Shown one piece after another: positions 14,987 through 23,050 of a DNA stretch of 25,296 bases. The translations under genes were made by a program, and so were the position numbers. Each line of letters opens with the position of its first letter. The stretch's first letter is position 1. The stretch spans positions 1 to 25,296 of the forward strand of contig JABMQX010000413.1 of NCBI GenBank assembly GCA_013203085.1. Reading direction: 5' to 3'. Origin of the DNA: a bacterium. GTDB taxonomy: Bacteria; Auribacterota; JABMQX01. The notes beneath the pieces are model-generated. The model did not search any database. It worked only from the letters and a program-made list of their open reading frames with translations, and was not told the origin of the DNA.

Positions 14987-15703
14987 TCAACCTGAGTGTG
15001 GCGTCGGGGCCTCCTGTTGTTGCTGAGCTATTTCTTCCCTTTTATGTCTTGCCTCGAGAGCACTCATCGCTTCTTGATACTCCGGGACGACTGCTCCCCC
15101 CGATATGATCATTTTCAAGGCATCTTCGACCTTCATCTCCAACTGCACCGCGTGCTCTTCCGGGACCATAACAAACCATCCGGAAGTGGGATTGGGCGTC
15201 GTCGGCAGAAAGACGTTCAGAAGGCTTTTCTCTGTTCTGGCCTTGATCTCCCCTCTCCCGGGCGAAGTGACAAAGCCGAGGGTGTAAAGGCCCCTGCGGG
15301 GATATTCCAGCAAGACGACGTGTGTGAAAACCGTTTTGTTACCACCCCAGAAAGCCTGGCTGATCTGCTTGAGACCTATGTAAACCCGGTTCACAATGGG
15401 AATCCTCTCGAAAAATATCTCCCCGAGATGGAGAATATGCCTCCCCAAGAAATTTCTTGCCAGAGCCCCGATCAGCACCGTCAGCCCCAGCATGAGAAGC
15501 AGAACCATCACCCGAAACACGAGCACAAGAGGCTTTTCTTCAAAGAAGGCCGGGTATCTTGCGAAGGTATTCTGCAACCATTTGAAGCCCGGGTCCGTGA
15601 CCGTGCCTACTAACCACCAGAACAGCGCCATCGTCCCTAACAACGGCACCAAGACAAGCACCCCAGCGACAAAATTGTTTCTCAGCCAGCTCTTGAAATT
15701 CAC
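14987..15703 (-). CDS. DUF502-family inner-membrane protein
   Basis: A 238-residue membrane protein of the DUF502 family, whose biochemical role is not established. Two membrane segments are clear (about 11-31 and 58-83), with the family motif FFERIPIVNRVYIGLKQI between the second one and the soluble part. VVLLEYPRRGLYTLGFVT and FLPTTPNPTSGWFVMVP, the recurring DUF502 signatures, follow. The tail is Gln- and charge-rich. The GTG start at 15703 has GAGGGGG about 6 bases upstream and overlaps the stop of the upstream CorC-like gene as GTGA, so translation is coupled. The membrane neighbour suggests a role in envelope or transport homeostasis, but that is inference. Confidence 0.9.
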   Translation of the reverse strand: MNFKSWLRNNFVAGVLVLVPLLGTMALFWWLVGTVTDPGFKWLQNTFARYPAFFEEKPLVLVFRVMVLLLMLGLTVLIGALARNFLGRHILHLGEIFFERIPIVNRVYIGLKQISQAFWGGNKTVFTHVVLLEYPRRGLYTLGFVTSPGRGEIKARTEKSLLNVFLPTTPNPTSGWFVMVPEEHAVQLEMKVEDALKMIISGGAVVPEYQEAMSALEARHKREEIAQQQQEAPTPHSG

Positions 15704-17004
15704 TCTTTGCCCCCTCTTTTTTCGTCCGAACTATTCCCTTCTTCAGACAAGGGCACCAGTTTGACCCGGTGAACTCGTCTGTCATCCGCCTCTAAGACGG
15801 TAACAATTATTCCGTTCGATTTGAACGTTTCCCCTTGCTGAGGTACTTTGCCCAGCGTGGCGACCACAAACCCGCCAATCGTATCGTAGCCGCTGCCGTC
15901 GGGGAGCTTGATCTTCAGCTCTTCCGAGGCATCGTCAATTGACATTTTTGCGTTGACGATGTAGCCGCCATCCTTGGTCTGCGCGAAAAGCTCCTGCTGG
16001 CGGTCGAACTCGTCTTCGATCTCTCCGACGATTTCTTCGAGAAGGTCCTCGATGGTCACCAAGCCAGCGGTGTTGCCGTATTCGTCAACGACCGCAACCA
16101 TGTGTTGGCGGTTTTGCTGAAATTCCCTCAGCAGGTCGCTGACGTTTTTCGTCTCAGGCACGAAGGTGATGGGATGCATCACATCCTTCACCCTGATCCC
16201 CGCCAGCTCTTCCCGCGACGGGTACTTCAGGAGGTCTTTGCTCAGAAAAAGCCCGACTATGTTATCAACGTTCTCTGCGTAAACGGGGAACCGCGAATGC
16301 CCTGTCTGAAGTATCTGCTCTCGCACCTGGTCGGCGGTCATGTGTTCTTCCACACAATGCATGTCCAGCCTTGGCACCATCACCTCCCGGACAATTGTCT
16401 CCGTCATGTCATATATGCTGGATATGAGCACCTTCTCACTCTCTTCGAGTTGAGCCTCTCTCCCCTCGCTGTCCCACACTGCAGAACCGGCGCTTTGGAG
16501 CGGCGATAGGGTGAGCCTTTCTTCTTTTCGCCCCAGAAGTTTTCCGAAGAGCAGTGAGACCCGTTGTAAGGCGAGCCCCACAGGAAGAACCACCCAGTTT
16601 AGCAAAAGAAGCGGCGCAACCGCAAGTCTCAGCGTTGGCTCGCGGCGAGAATTCACGAGCAGCCTCGGCACGCCTTCCGAGAAAAACAGAACGCAGGCCG
16701 CGCTGGCGAGAAAAGAGATCGCCATCCTCCAGCCAGCGGCTATTCCGGGAGCCACGCGACTCAGCCATGCAAGGAGAATCAGCGGCGCCGCGACCCTGGC
16801 AGCGTTGCTCGCCACGACTACGTTCAGAAGAAGACGCTCCGCTTCCTTAGGAAAACTCCCTCTGTCTTCTCCTTGTTTCCTTTTTCCGAACAACTCCTTG
16901 AAACGAGAGGAACTCAAGGAAGGAAGGGACAGTCTTGCCCAGTTCGAGAAGGCTGCTAAACCTATCATCAGTGCGAACAGAACGAACAAGCTCGTCGAAG
17001 ACAA
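15700..17004 (-). CDS. CorC/HlyC-family CNNM transporter-like protein with CBS pair
   Basis: A 434-residue membrane protein of the CNNM/CorC (TlyC, hemolysin-C) family, linked to Mg or Co efflux and magnesium homeostasis. The N-terminal DUF21 part has about four hydrophobic segments (5-24, 60-82, 90-112, 126-152), with EGVPRLL where the family has GExxPK. The first segment's usual SGxE motif is SNWARL, so the ion-site residues differ. A CBS pair follows (about 205-325: REVMVPR, GHSRFPVY, IVGLFLSKDLL, VAVVDEYGNTAGLVTIEDLLEEIVGEI-type sequence). A CorC/HlyC domain (340-425) ends it. The start is TTG 17004, with AAAGGAG 9 bases upstream. An ATG at 17011 is out of frame. It lies between ybeY and DUF502. 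Confidence 0.9.
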   Translation of the reverse strand: MSSTSLFVLFALMIGLAAFSNWARLSLPSLSSSRFKELFGKRKQGEDRGSFPKEAERLLLNVVVASNAARVAAPLILLAWLSRVAPGIAAGWRMAISFLASAACVLFFSEGVPRLLVNSRREPTLRLAVAPLLLLNWVVLPVGLALQRVSLLFGKLLGRKEERLTLSPLQSAGSAVWDSEGREAQLEESEKVLISSIYDMTETIVREVMVPRLDMHCVEEHMTADQVREQILQTGHSRFPVYAENVDNIVGLFLSKDLLKYPSREELAGIRVKDVMHPITFVPETKNVSDLLREFQQNRQHMVAVVDEYGNTAGLVTIEDLLEEIVGEIEDEFDRQQELFAQTKDGGYIVNAKMSIDDASEELKIKLPDGSGYDTIGGFVVATLGKVPQQGETFKSNGIIVTVLEADDRRVHRVKLVPLSEEGNSSDEKRGGKE

Positions 17005-17013
17005 CTCTCATCA

Positions 17014-17020
17014 CTCCTTT
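17014..17020 (-). promoter_or_regulatory. Ribosome-binding site supporting a TTG start
   Basis: AAAGGAG on the minus strand, 9 bases before TTG 17004. It explains why the CorC-like gene starts with TTG although an out-of-frame ATG (17011) lies between. Confidence 0.6.
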
Positions 17021-17132
17021 TTCTTCGCAACAAGACATCCCTGCCCTGCCGGGAGAATCCTTTCATGGTTCCCCTCTCGCCGTACTTCTTGCCATCGGCC
17101 CCTCGGCAGCTTTTCATCATGCGCCCCGTGAC

Positions 17133-17591
17133 CTATCCGGTTCTTATGAACAGCCCACGCTCGCCTGCCTCTTGCAACAGCTCTTTTTCTCTCCGCCTCA
17201 TTTTCCTTGCGGCGGTCTCGTTGACATCGTCATATCCGAGCAGATGTAAGAGTCCGTGAATCAAGTACAGCGAGAGCTCGTTTTCCGCCTTCAGTTCGTG
17301 CTCCTTTGCATAGGAAATCGCTCGTTCCGCGGAGACGACCACGTCTCCCAGAATCTCCGGGCGGAAGTTCAAATGTTCCTCGCCGCTCATCGGGAAGGCA
17401 AGGACGTCGGTCGGACCATTTCTCCCCAGGTGCCTGGCGTTCAGTTCGCTGATCTCCGTGTCGTCAACGAAAAGAACGCTCACCTCCTTTTCCGAGGCGC
17501 CTTCCCGCTGTAAGACGAATTCCGCAAGGGCCTCCACGCTACTTGGTAGGACGTTCATCGCCTTTTGCGAGTTCCTGAACAGGACGCTCAT
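17133..17591 (-). CDS. ybeY: YbeY, single-strand endoribonuclease for rRNA maturation
   Basis: YbeY is a metal-dependent endoribonuclease acting in 16S rRNA 3'-end maturation and ribosome quality control. The 152 residues are normal in length. The metal site HGLLHLLGYDD gives H112 and H116, and the third ligand is Asp 122 where the E. coli type has His. Asp occurs here in some phyla, so the enzyme is probably active. NARHLGRNGPTDVLAFP and LGDVVVSAERA are the other signatures. AGGGAGA lies about 4 bases before ATG 17591. The start overlaps the end of the 7TM-HD gene by 53 bp, implying coupled translation. phoH-HD-ybeY is a conserved gene order. Confidence 0.93.
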   Translation of the reverse strand: MSVLFRNSQKAMNVLPSSVEALAEFVLQREGASEKEVSVLFVDDTEISELNARHLGRNGPTDVLAFPMSGEEHLNFRPEILGDVVVSAERAISYAKEHELKAENELSLYLIHGLLHLLGYDDVNETAARKMRRREKELLQEAGERGLFIRTG

Positions 17592-19842
17592 TCGTCTCCC
17601 TCTTATCTTCTTTTCCCTCCTCCGGATATTTTACCCGCTGGTGGAGGGTGTTGAGCAGGATGCGGTCAAATGTCCCCTCGATCTTATGGAGGTCTTTCAG
17701 GGTCAGGTCGCATTCATCAAGCTGCCCGTCTTCGAACTTCATCCTGATAGTGTTCCTGACGACGGCGCGTATCTTCGGGGTTGCGGGCTTCTCGAGCGAG
17801 CGAGAAGCCGCCTCCACGGAATCCGCCAGCATAATGATCGCGCCTTCGCGGCTTTGCGGACGGGGGCCGGGGTACCGAAACTCCTTCTCATCCACTGTGG
17901 AACCGCTCTCGCTGCTTTCCTCCGCACGCCGGTAGAAATAGTAGTCCAGGCTTGTCCCATGGTGTTGCTTGATTATATCAATGAGAATCTTGTTGAGCTT
18001 GTGCTTGCAGGCAAGGTCCACGCCGTCCTTCACGTGGGACAGAATGATCAAGTTGCTCATGCTCGGGTTGAGCGTAGCATGTTTGCTCTTTCCAAAGGCT
18101 TCGTTCTCGCTGAAATAGAGGGGCTTTTTCAGTTTTCCGATGTCGTGGAAATAGGAACCAACCCTCGCCAAAAGGGGATTCGCCCCGACGGCTTCCGCGG
18201 CGCTCTCCGCCAGGTTGCCGACCATGAGCGAATGATAGTACGTCCCCGGCGCCTCCATGATCAGCCTTTTTAGGAGGGGGTGATTGGAATCGGCCAGCTC
18301 AACCAGGCTGACATTCGTCGGAATCTTGAACGCCCATTCAAATGCTGGCAGAAAGACGGCCGCCAGGACAATTGACCCCATGGCAACGGCTACTCCTCCC
18401 CCTGCCTGGACCACCAGGGTGCCGACTTTCGCATCTGTCAGCGCTCCGATTGCCGCAATAATCAGACCATTCACCACTCCTACTGCTGCCCCTGTCTTGA
18501 TGAAATCCTTCCGGTGGCGCACACCGCCGGCGAAGAAAGCCGCCGCCCAGCCCCCAAGCATCCCCACGAGCACCGGCGAAAGGGAACTTCCGAAGCTCAT
18601 TCCTACAAGAATCGCCATAGGTATAGTCACAAAGGCCGCCAAACGGAGACCCAGCATCATGGAGATCACGAAGCTGCCAAACGGCACCGCTATCGGATAG
18701 CCAAGAAAAACCGAAGCCGGACGCATGTACGTCAAAACCTTCGAAATGCCCACGCTCATCAGTGCCAAAACTGCGAGCAGTATCAGACGCGAGTTGCTGG
18801 CAAAAATATCGCTGTGAAATCTCGCCAGAAACACCGCCGAACCGACCACCATCGCCGATACCACGAGAGCTGCTCCCGCGAGGCCAAACAGCCGTGCCCT
18901 TGGGGAGCGTTTCTCGCTCAAGGCTTTTCTCATTTCTTCCACCTGGATGACGTGCGCCGGCGTGATCTCGTTTCCCCTCTCAATAATCTTCGTCCCTTGC
19001 TTCACTGTCGTGAATTGCTCGAGAACGGATTTCCTTGCGAAGGCCTGCAGCTTGTTCACAGCCTCGGTATCATCTTGCCGGTACGCTGGCGTCAGATCGC
19101 TTGTGAAATGATAGGCAATCACTCTCAACAACCGGTTCATTTCGTCGTTTACGGAGGATGAAAATCTTTTCGTGATTCTGTCCCGCAACGCCGCCCGCAC
19201 CTCATCCCCGGACAGCACTTCCACACCTGTTTGCTCCGGCGGGGCGAGAACAGCCACCGGAGCGATTCTGTTGCGGCAAGCGCCCACAATGATCTGTTTT
19301 AGGTCCGAGAGAAGTTGCGTGGCGTTCGCCGTGATGACGAGTTGCCTGACTTCGTCGGGGCCGAGGGAGGGGAGCAGTTCATGAACGCTATTCAGCAAAA
19401 CGGTTGCAGATGAGGGATCCTTCGCCTGGGAGGCTTTCCTGACGAGGCCGATCAGCTTGTCAAGGTCCTGCGCCACGCGCCTTTCATCCAGCTTATAGAC
19501 CGTCGGGACCCTCTGAGCTTCCTCCTGTCTTTGCGACTCGGTCTTGGCGTCGTCGCGAAACGTGAAGTCAATGGAGGCATAAACGTCCTCGAGGGCACTT
19601 TCGCCAACGGTCAACCTCGGCCAGTAATAGTATCCCCCGGACTGGAGAATCAGCACTACCAGCGACACGAAGAGGAGCGCCGTGGCGGCTCTGGCCACAG
19701 CGGATACCTGGAAGAAGGAGAGGAAACTGGGCGTCTCACCCGTCTTTCTCTTGACGCCCATAGAAAGACCCCGCCTCTTCAACTTCCTTTTCCTCAAGAC
19801 CTTGCTGAAAAACTGGAAGGCTTTTGGCACACCCATGAGCAT
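17539..19842 (-). CDS. 7TM-HD phosphohydrolase, PgpH-type cyclic-di-AMP phosphodiesterase
   Basis: A 767-residue membrane receptor-enzyme. One membrane segment (about 50-70) is followed by an extracytoplasmic domain (about 75-310). Seven membrane segments (about 318-510) and a cytoplasmic HD domain come next. The HD residues are H538 (YYHSLMVGN), H566-D567 (YFHDIGK), H627-H628 (QHHGT) and D674 (MLADSVEA), a full set. In Listeria and relatives, proteins of this layout (PgpH) hydrolyse c-di-AMP. No diadenylate cyclase gene is in the window, so the substrate here is inferred. ATG 19842 is used, and in-frame ATGs at codons 3 and 28 are possible alternatives. It is 15 bp after phoH and overlaps ybeY by 53 bp. 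The C-terminal tail is charged and disordered-looking. Confidence 0.92.
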   Translation of the reverse strand: MLMGVPKAFQFFSKVLRKRKLKRRGLSMGVKRKTGETPSFLSFFQVSAVARAATALLFVSLVVLILQSGGYYYWPRLTVGESALEDVYASIDFTFRDDAKTESQRQEEAQRVPTVYKLDERRVAQDLDKLIGLVRKASQAKDPSSATVLLNSVHELLPSLGPDEVRQLVITANATQLLSDLKQIIVGACRNRIAPVAVLAPPEQTGVEVLSGDEVRAALRDRITKRFSSSVNDEMNRLLRVIAYHFTSDLTPAYRQDDTEAVNKLQAFARKSVLEQFTTVKQGTKIIERGNEITPAHVIQVEEMRKALSEKRSPRARLFGLAGAALVVSAMVVGSAVFLARFHSDIFASNSRLILLAVLALMSVGISKVLTYMRPASVFLGYPIAVPFGSFVISMMLGLRLAAFVTIPMAILVGMSFGSSLSPVLVGMLGGWAAAFFAGGVRHRKDFIKTGAAVGVVNGLIIAAIGALTDAKVGTLVVQAGGGVAVAMGSIVLAAVFLPAFEWAFKIPTNVSLVELADSNHPLLKRLIMEAPGTYYHSLMVGNLAESAAEAVGANPLLARVGSYFHDIGKLKKPLYFSENEAFGKSKHATLNPSMSNLIILSHVKDGVDLACKHKLNKILIDIIKQHHGTSLDYYFYRRAEESSESGSTVDEKEFRYPGPRPQSREGAIIMLADSVEAASRSLEKPATPKIRAVVRNTIRMKFEDGQLDECDLTLKDLHKIEGTFDRILLNTLHQRVKYPEEGKEDKRETNERPVQELAKGDERPTK

Positions 19843-19857
19843 ATCCCCCGGCTTCCT

Positions 19858-20919
19858 CTATGCGGAGCGTCCCTCCGAAGCACTCAGGGGGTCCTCTGCG
19901 TCGGCTTTTTCTGCGAGTTTTTTATCCATATCGTCGTAGGCGCGGACTATCTTTTGAACGAGCTCGTGCCGGACGACATCGCTCTCCGTGAGGTAGCAAA
20001 ACTTGATCCCTTCAATTCCCTGGAGTATCCCCCGGACCTCCACCAGCCCCGAGGCCCTTTTCTGGGGCAGATCAATCTGTGTTATGTCGCCCGTCACAAC
20101 CGCCTTGGAGTTGAAGCCAAGCCTTGTGAGAAACATCTTCATTTGTTCTGAAGTGGTATTCTGGGCTTCGTCGAGGATGATGAATGCGTCGTTCAAGGTT
20201 CGCCCTCGCATGAAGGCAAGGGGCGCCACCTCGATGACGCCGTCGGCCATGAGCTTCTGGATTCTTGGAATCTCCATCATTTCGTAGAGAGCATCGTAAA
20301 GGGGGCGGAGGTATGGAGAGACTTTTTCCGCCACATCTCCCGGGAGGAACCCCAATTTCTCCCCCGCTTCCACCGCTGGTCTGGCAAGGATCAGACGGCT
20401 GACTTCATCGTTGACCAGAGCCGAAACAGCCATCGCCATCGCCACATAGGTCTTACCCGTCCCCGCCGGACCTATCGCGAAGACGATGTCGTACTTCCGC
20501 ATACTCTCGACATACTCTCTCTGTCCAGGTGTACGGGGTACGATATACTTTTTCCTCGAGGGCACTTCTATTCTGTCGGGAAAGACAACGTGATCCTCCG
20601 AGACGCTTGATCCTGAAAATCTCTCGAGTGCGGAACGAAAGTGGAACTCGTCTATTGCGTAACCTCTTCGGGCTTCTCCTAAAAGATAACTCAACACCCC
20701 CTTGGCCCGCTGCACTTGCGGAGGTGGACCGCTGATCTTCAGCGCTCGCCCCCGTGCAATGATCCGCACGCCGAGGCGGCGTTCGATTTCCCGAAGACGC
20801 TCCTCCCGTGCGCCGAAGATCTCTCTCTCGCGATGGTGTTGCTCGATAACGAGCTCCGCCGTCGTTGTGTTCTGGGGAACAGACGTTTCTATCCTCCTTT
20901 CGACGAAAGCCCCACCCAT
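19858..20919 (-). CDS. PhoH-family ATPase (PhoL type)
   Basis: A cytosolic P-loop ATPase of 353 residues, genetically linked to YbeY and RNA metabolism in many bacteria. The N-terminal KH-like part (about 35-90) contains RLGVRIIARGRALKISGP. The PhoH domain has Walker A GPAGTGKT (150-157), LARPAVEAGEKLGFLPG, Walker B IILDEAQNTT (DEAQN 250-254), and TGDITQIDLP. ATG 20919 (MGGAFVER) is chosen over a GTG at 20952. The 11 extra residues (VFLRFRPRR) are not conserved-looking, but neither start has a clear ribosome site, so the N-terminus is uncertain. It is the first gene of a seven-gene minus-strand operon running to 12544. Confidence 0.92.
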   Translation of the reverse strand: MGGAFVERRIETSVPQNTTTAELVIEQHHREREIFGAREERLREIERRLGVRIIARGRALKISGPPPQVQRAKGVLSYLLGEARRGYAIDEFHFRSALERFSGSSVSEDHVVFPDRIEVPSRKKYIVPRTPGQREYVESMRKYDIVFAIGPAGTGKTYVAMAMAVSALVNDEVSRLILARPAVEAGEKLGFLPGDVAEKVSPYLRPLYDALYEMMEIPRIQKLMADGVIEVAPLAFMRGRTLNDAFIILDEAQNTTSEQMKMFLTRLGFNSKAVVTGDITQIDLPQKRASGLVEVRGILQGIEGIKFCYLTESDVVRHELVQKIVRAYDDMDKKLAEKADAEDPLSASEGRSA

Positions 20920-21297
20920 TGCCCGCCGGGGACGAAAACGCAAGAAAACCACCCGTCTAAGGGGTTCCTCTTGAGATGCGGGGAATATGGTCTTTCCGGC
21001 AAAGGCAAGCGGGGCTCACGGCGATGACCCCTGAAAAGCACTTTATGATAGAAGTGAAATAATGACGTATGACACTTATCGGCGTATGTTCGGACACAAC
21101 CACTCACTCACGCCTCCCGGCGGCTTTTCTCGCCCTGGGGGCCGTCTGGATAATCGATTTATAAGATACCAGCCGCCGAACCTCCGGTCAAGGCAAATAA
21201 GCAGCCCCATGACACCACTGCAAGCGCGTGGAACTCCATGCGATCCCCGAAGGAACCGTTGCCGTCTCCCTTTCACACCGAAATCCGGCGCCGACTG
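20920..21297. other. 378-bp intergenic region between phoH and cstA
   Basis: No gene is supported here. It should hold the promoter of the phoH operon on the minus strand. The best candidate is TATCAT as a -10 (minus strand, about 21028-21033) with GTGTCA 19 bp upstream, which is weak. An 8-bp inverted repeat, CGGCGGCT (21118-21125) and AGCCGCCG (21171-21178), has a 45-base loop and could be chance in this GC-rich DNA. Nothing looks like an intrinsic terminator for cstA. Confidence 0.4.
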
Positions 21298-22902
21298 CTA
21301 TCGCTTTTTTTCTTGTTTTACCTTCCTGACCGCTGCCGCGCTCTCCGCCAGTAGAAGCAAAGATAAGCCGATCAGAACAAACGAAACCACCCCAAGCAGG
21401 AAGTCTCCGCTCCTGTAATACTTGACCACACCGTAAGCGAGCGAACCGATAGTCGTTGCAAGCATAAAAATGCCGGGTACTAACGTGTAGCGGATATGTT
21501 TCCGCTGGCTGAGAAGCCAGACCGTGAGCACCATCAGAGCCAACGCAGCCACCAATTGATTGGCCCCCCCGAAAACAGGCCAGATCGCTTTCCATTTTCC
21601 GCCCCATGCGAGCCAGCCTGCGAGAACCACCGGTAACACGGTCGCCAATATCCGGTTCCTAATCCCGAAAAGCTCCTGAGTCAGGTAACGAGTGATGCGG
21701 GTCGCAGAGTCCAACGTTGTCAGAATGAACGCGTTCAGGATCGTTACAGCTACCAGCCCGCCAAAACCTGCCAGAATCGGCTTTGTCACCACGGTGAAAC
21801 CTTCCCCGAAAGCGGCGATGGGGCCACCGCCCTCTCCCAATACCTTCGTGAGACTCGAATGTTCGCTAAAACCGCTGGCGACAACCAGAAGAGCCAAAGC
21901 CGCCACCAACCCCTCCGCGACCATGCCGCCATATCCGATTCGCCGGGCGTACTTTTCGCTGGCGAGCTGTTTGGAAGTCGTGCCGCTGGCTATCAGGGAG
22001 TGGAAGCCGGATATCGCCCCGCAAGCGATGGTCACACAAAGGGCAGGCCAAAGTGGCCCCGCAGGCCCTTTCCATCCCAGAAAAGCGGGCAGCTTGACAA
22101 CCGGATGGCTCACAACCAAGCCTAAGTACCCTACGACCAGCCCGATGAGCAGCAGGAATGCCGAAAGATAGTCACGCGGCTGCAGAAGAATATGCACGGG
22201 GGTCACGGATGCAACCAGGCAATAAACGAGCAGCACAAGCATCCAGATCTGTGAGCTCCATTTGCCCAGGTCCACCGGGACGTAATTGCCGAGGAGAATG
22301 ATGCCCGCCAGCAATCCCAAACCCAGAATTGTCGTCGGAACCTGCTTTGTTTTACGCTGATACAGCAAGTAGCCCGTGAGAATCGCCACCGGAATCAGCC
22401 CAAAGGAAGGGATGACGATCTCCTCTTTCTTCACAAGTGTATCTGCACAGAGAAATACGAACACCGCGATGATCAACACCAGCGTCAGCCATATGAACAC
22501 CGAGAAGAGAATCCTCGCCCGTCTGGAAACCAGTTCTTCTGCGATTTGGGCGATCGAGCTCCCTCCGTGTCTCACTGACGCCATCAACGAGCCGAAATCG
22601 TGAACGCCCCCAATGAATATCGTGCCCACAACAATCCAGATGATGGCAGGAACCCACCCCCAGTACGCCAGCGCGAGGATTGGACCGATGATCGGAGCGG
22701 CCCCCGCGATGCTGGAGAAATGGTGCCCGAACAGAACCGTCCAGTGCTTCGCAGGGACGTAATCAACACTATCATATTTCTCATGGGCGGGGGTCTTCCT
22801 TGAAGGGTCTATCCCGTACAGTTTTGTCATGATCCTCGAGTAGAACTTATACCCGAGGAAAAAGAGCGCTCCCGCCGCGGCCGCAACCACAAGGGAATTC
22901 AT
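21298..22902 (-). CDS. cstA: CstA-family carbon starvation protein A (peptide/pyruvate permease)
   Basis: An inner-membrane permease of the CstA/BtsT family, known to take up peptides or pyruvate under carbon limitation. The 534 residues make it a short CstA, lacking the long tail of the roughly 700-residue E. coli protein. About 14-16 hydrophobic segments are visible. GHHFSSIAGAAPIIGPILA and VGTIFIGGVHDFGSLMASVRH near the N-terminus, CGAISGFHSLIASGTTSKQ in the middle and FGGANQLVAALAL near the C-terminus are family hallmarks. ATG 22902 has GGAGGAGGGAGAG just upstream. A 20-bp dyad 35-54 bp upstream suggests transcriptional control. No LytS/LytT-type sensor pair is adjacent. Confidence 0.93.
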   Translation of the reverse strand: MNSLVVAAAAGALFFLGYKFYSRIMTKLYGIDPSRKTPAHEKYDSVDYVPAKHWTVLFGHHFSSIAGAAPIIGPILALAYWGWVPAIIWIVVGTIFIGGVHDFGSLMASVRHGGSSIAQIAEELVSRRARILFSVFIWLTLVLIIAVFVFLCADTLVKKEEIVIPSFGLIPVAILTGYLLYQRKTKQVPTTILGLGLLAGIILLGNYVPVDLGKWSSQIWMLVLLVYCLVASVTPVHILLQPRDYLSAFLLLIGLVVGYLGLVVSHPVVKLPAFLGWKGPAGPLWPALCVTIACGAISGFHSLIASGTTSKQLASEKYARRIGYGGMVAEGLVAALALLVVASGFSEHSSLTKVLGEGGGPIAAFGEGFTVVTKPILAGFGGLVAVTILNAFILTTLDSATRITRYLTQELFGIRNRILATVLPVVLAGWLAWGGKWKAIWPVFGGANQLVAALALMVLTVWLLSQRKHIRYTLVPGIFMLATTIGSLAYGVVKYYRSGDFLLGVVSFVLIGLSLLLLAESAAAVRKVKQEKKR

Positions 22903-22936
22903 TTCTACCTCTCTCCCTCCTCCAACAATTTCCTGA

Positions 22937-22956
22937 AAGGCAACGATCGTTTCCTT
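22937..22956. promoter_or_regulatory. Operator-like dyad upstream of cstA
   Basis: AAGGCAACGATCGTTTCCTT is a 20-bp dyad with one mismatched pair. Its core, AACGATCGTT (22942-22951), is perfect. Its near edge is 35 bp before the cstA start codon. It looks like a homodimer binding site, and the regulator is not identifiable from this window. Confidence 0.45.
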
Positions 22957-23050
22957 CTTGCCATCCGAAGAACCCGCTATTCAAAGCGAGTCTGTTCGTT
23001 CCGCACTTCGCTGCACGTCGAATTTGCCTCCCCGTGGTCGAGCCGGTCAG

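Noticed and set aside
17458..18273. Plus-strand open frame of 271 codons
   Set aside because: Antisense to the HD domain of the PgpH-like gene and ybeY, with no domain or ribosome site.
21118..21178. 8-bp inverted repeat as a cstA terminator
   Set aside because: The 45-base loop and lack of a T-run on the minus strand make termination unlikely. It may be chance.
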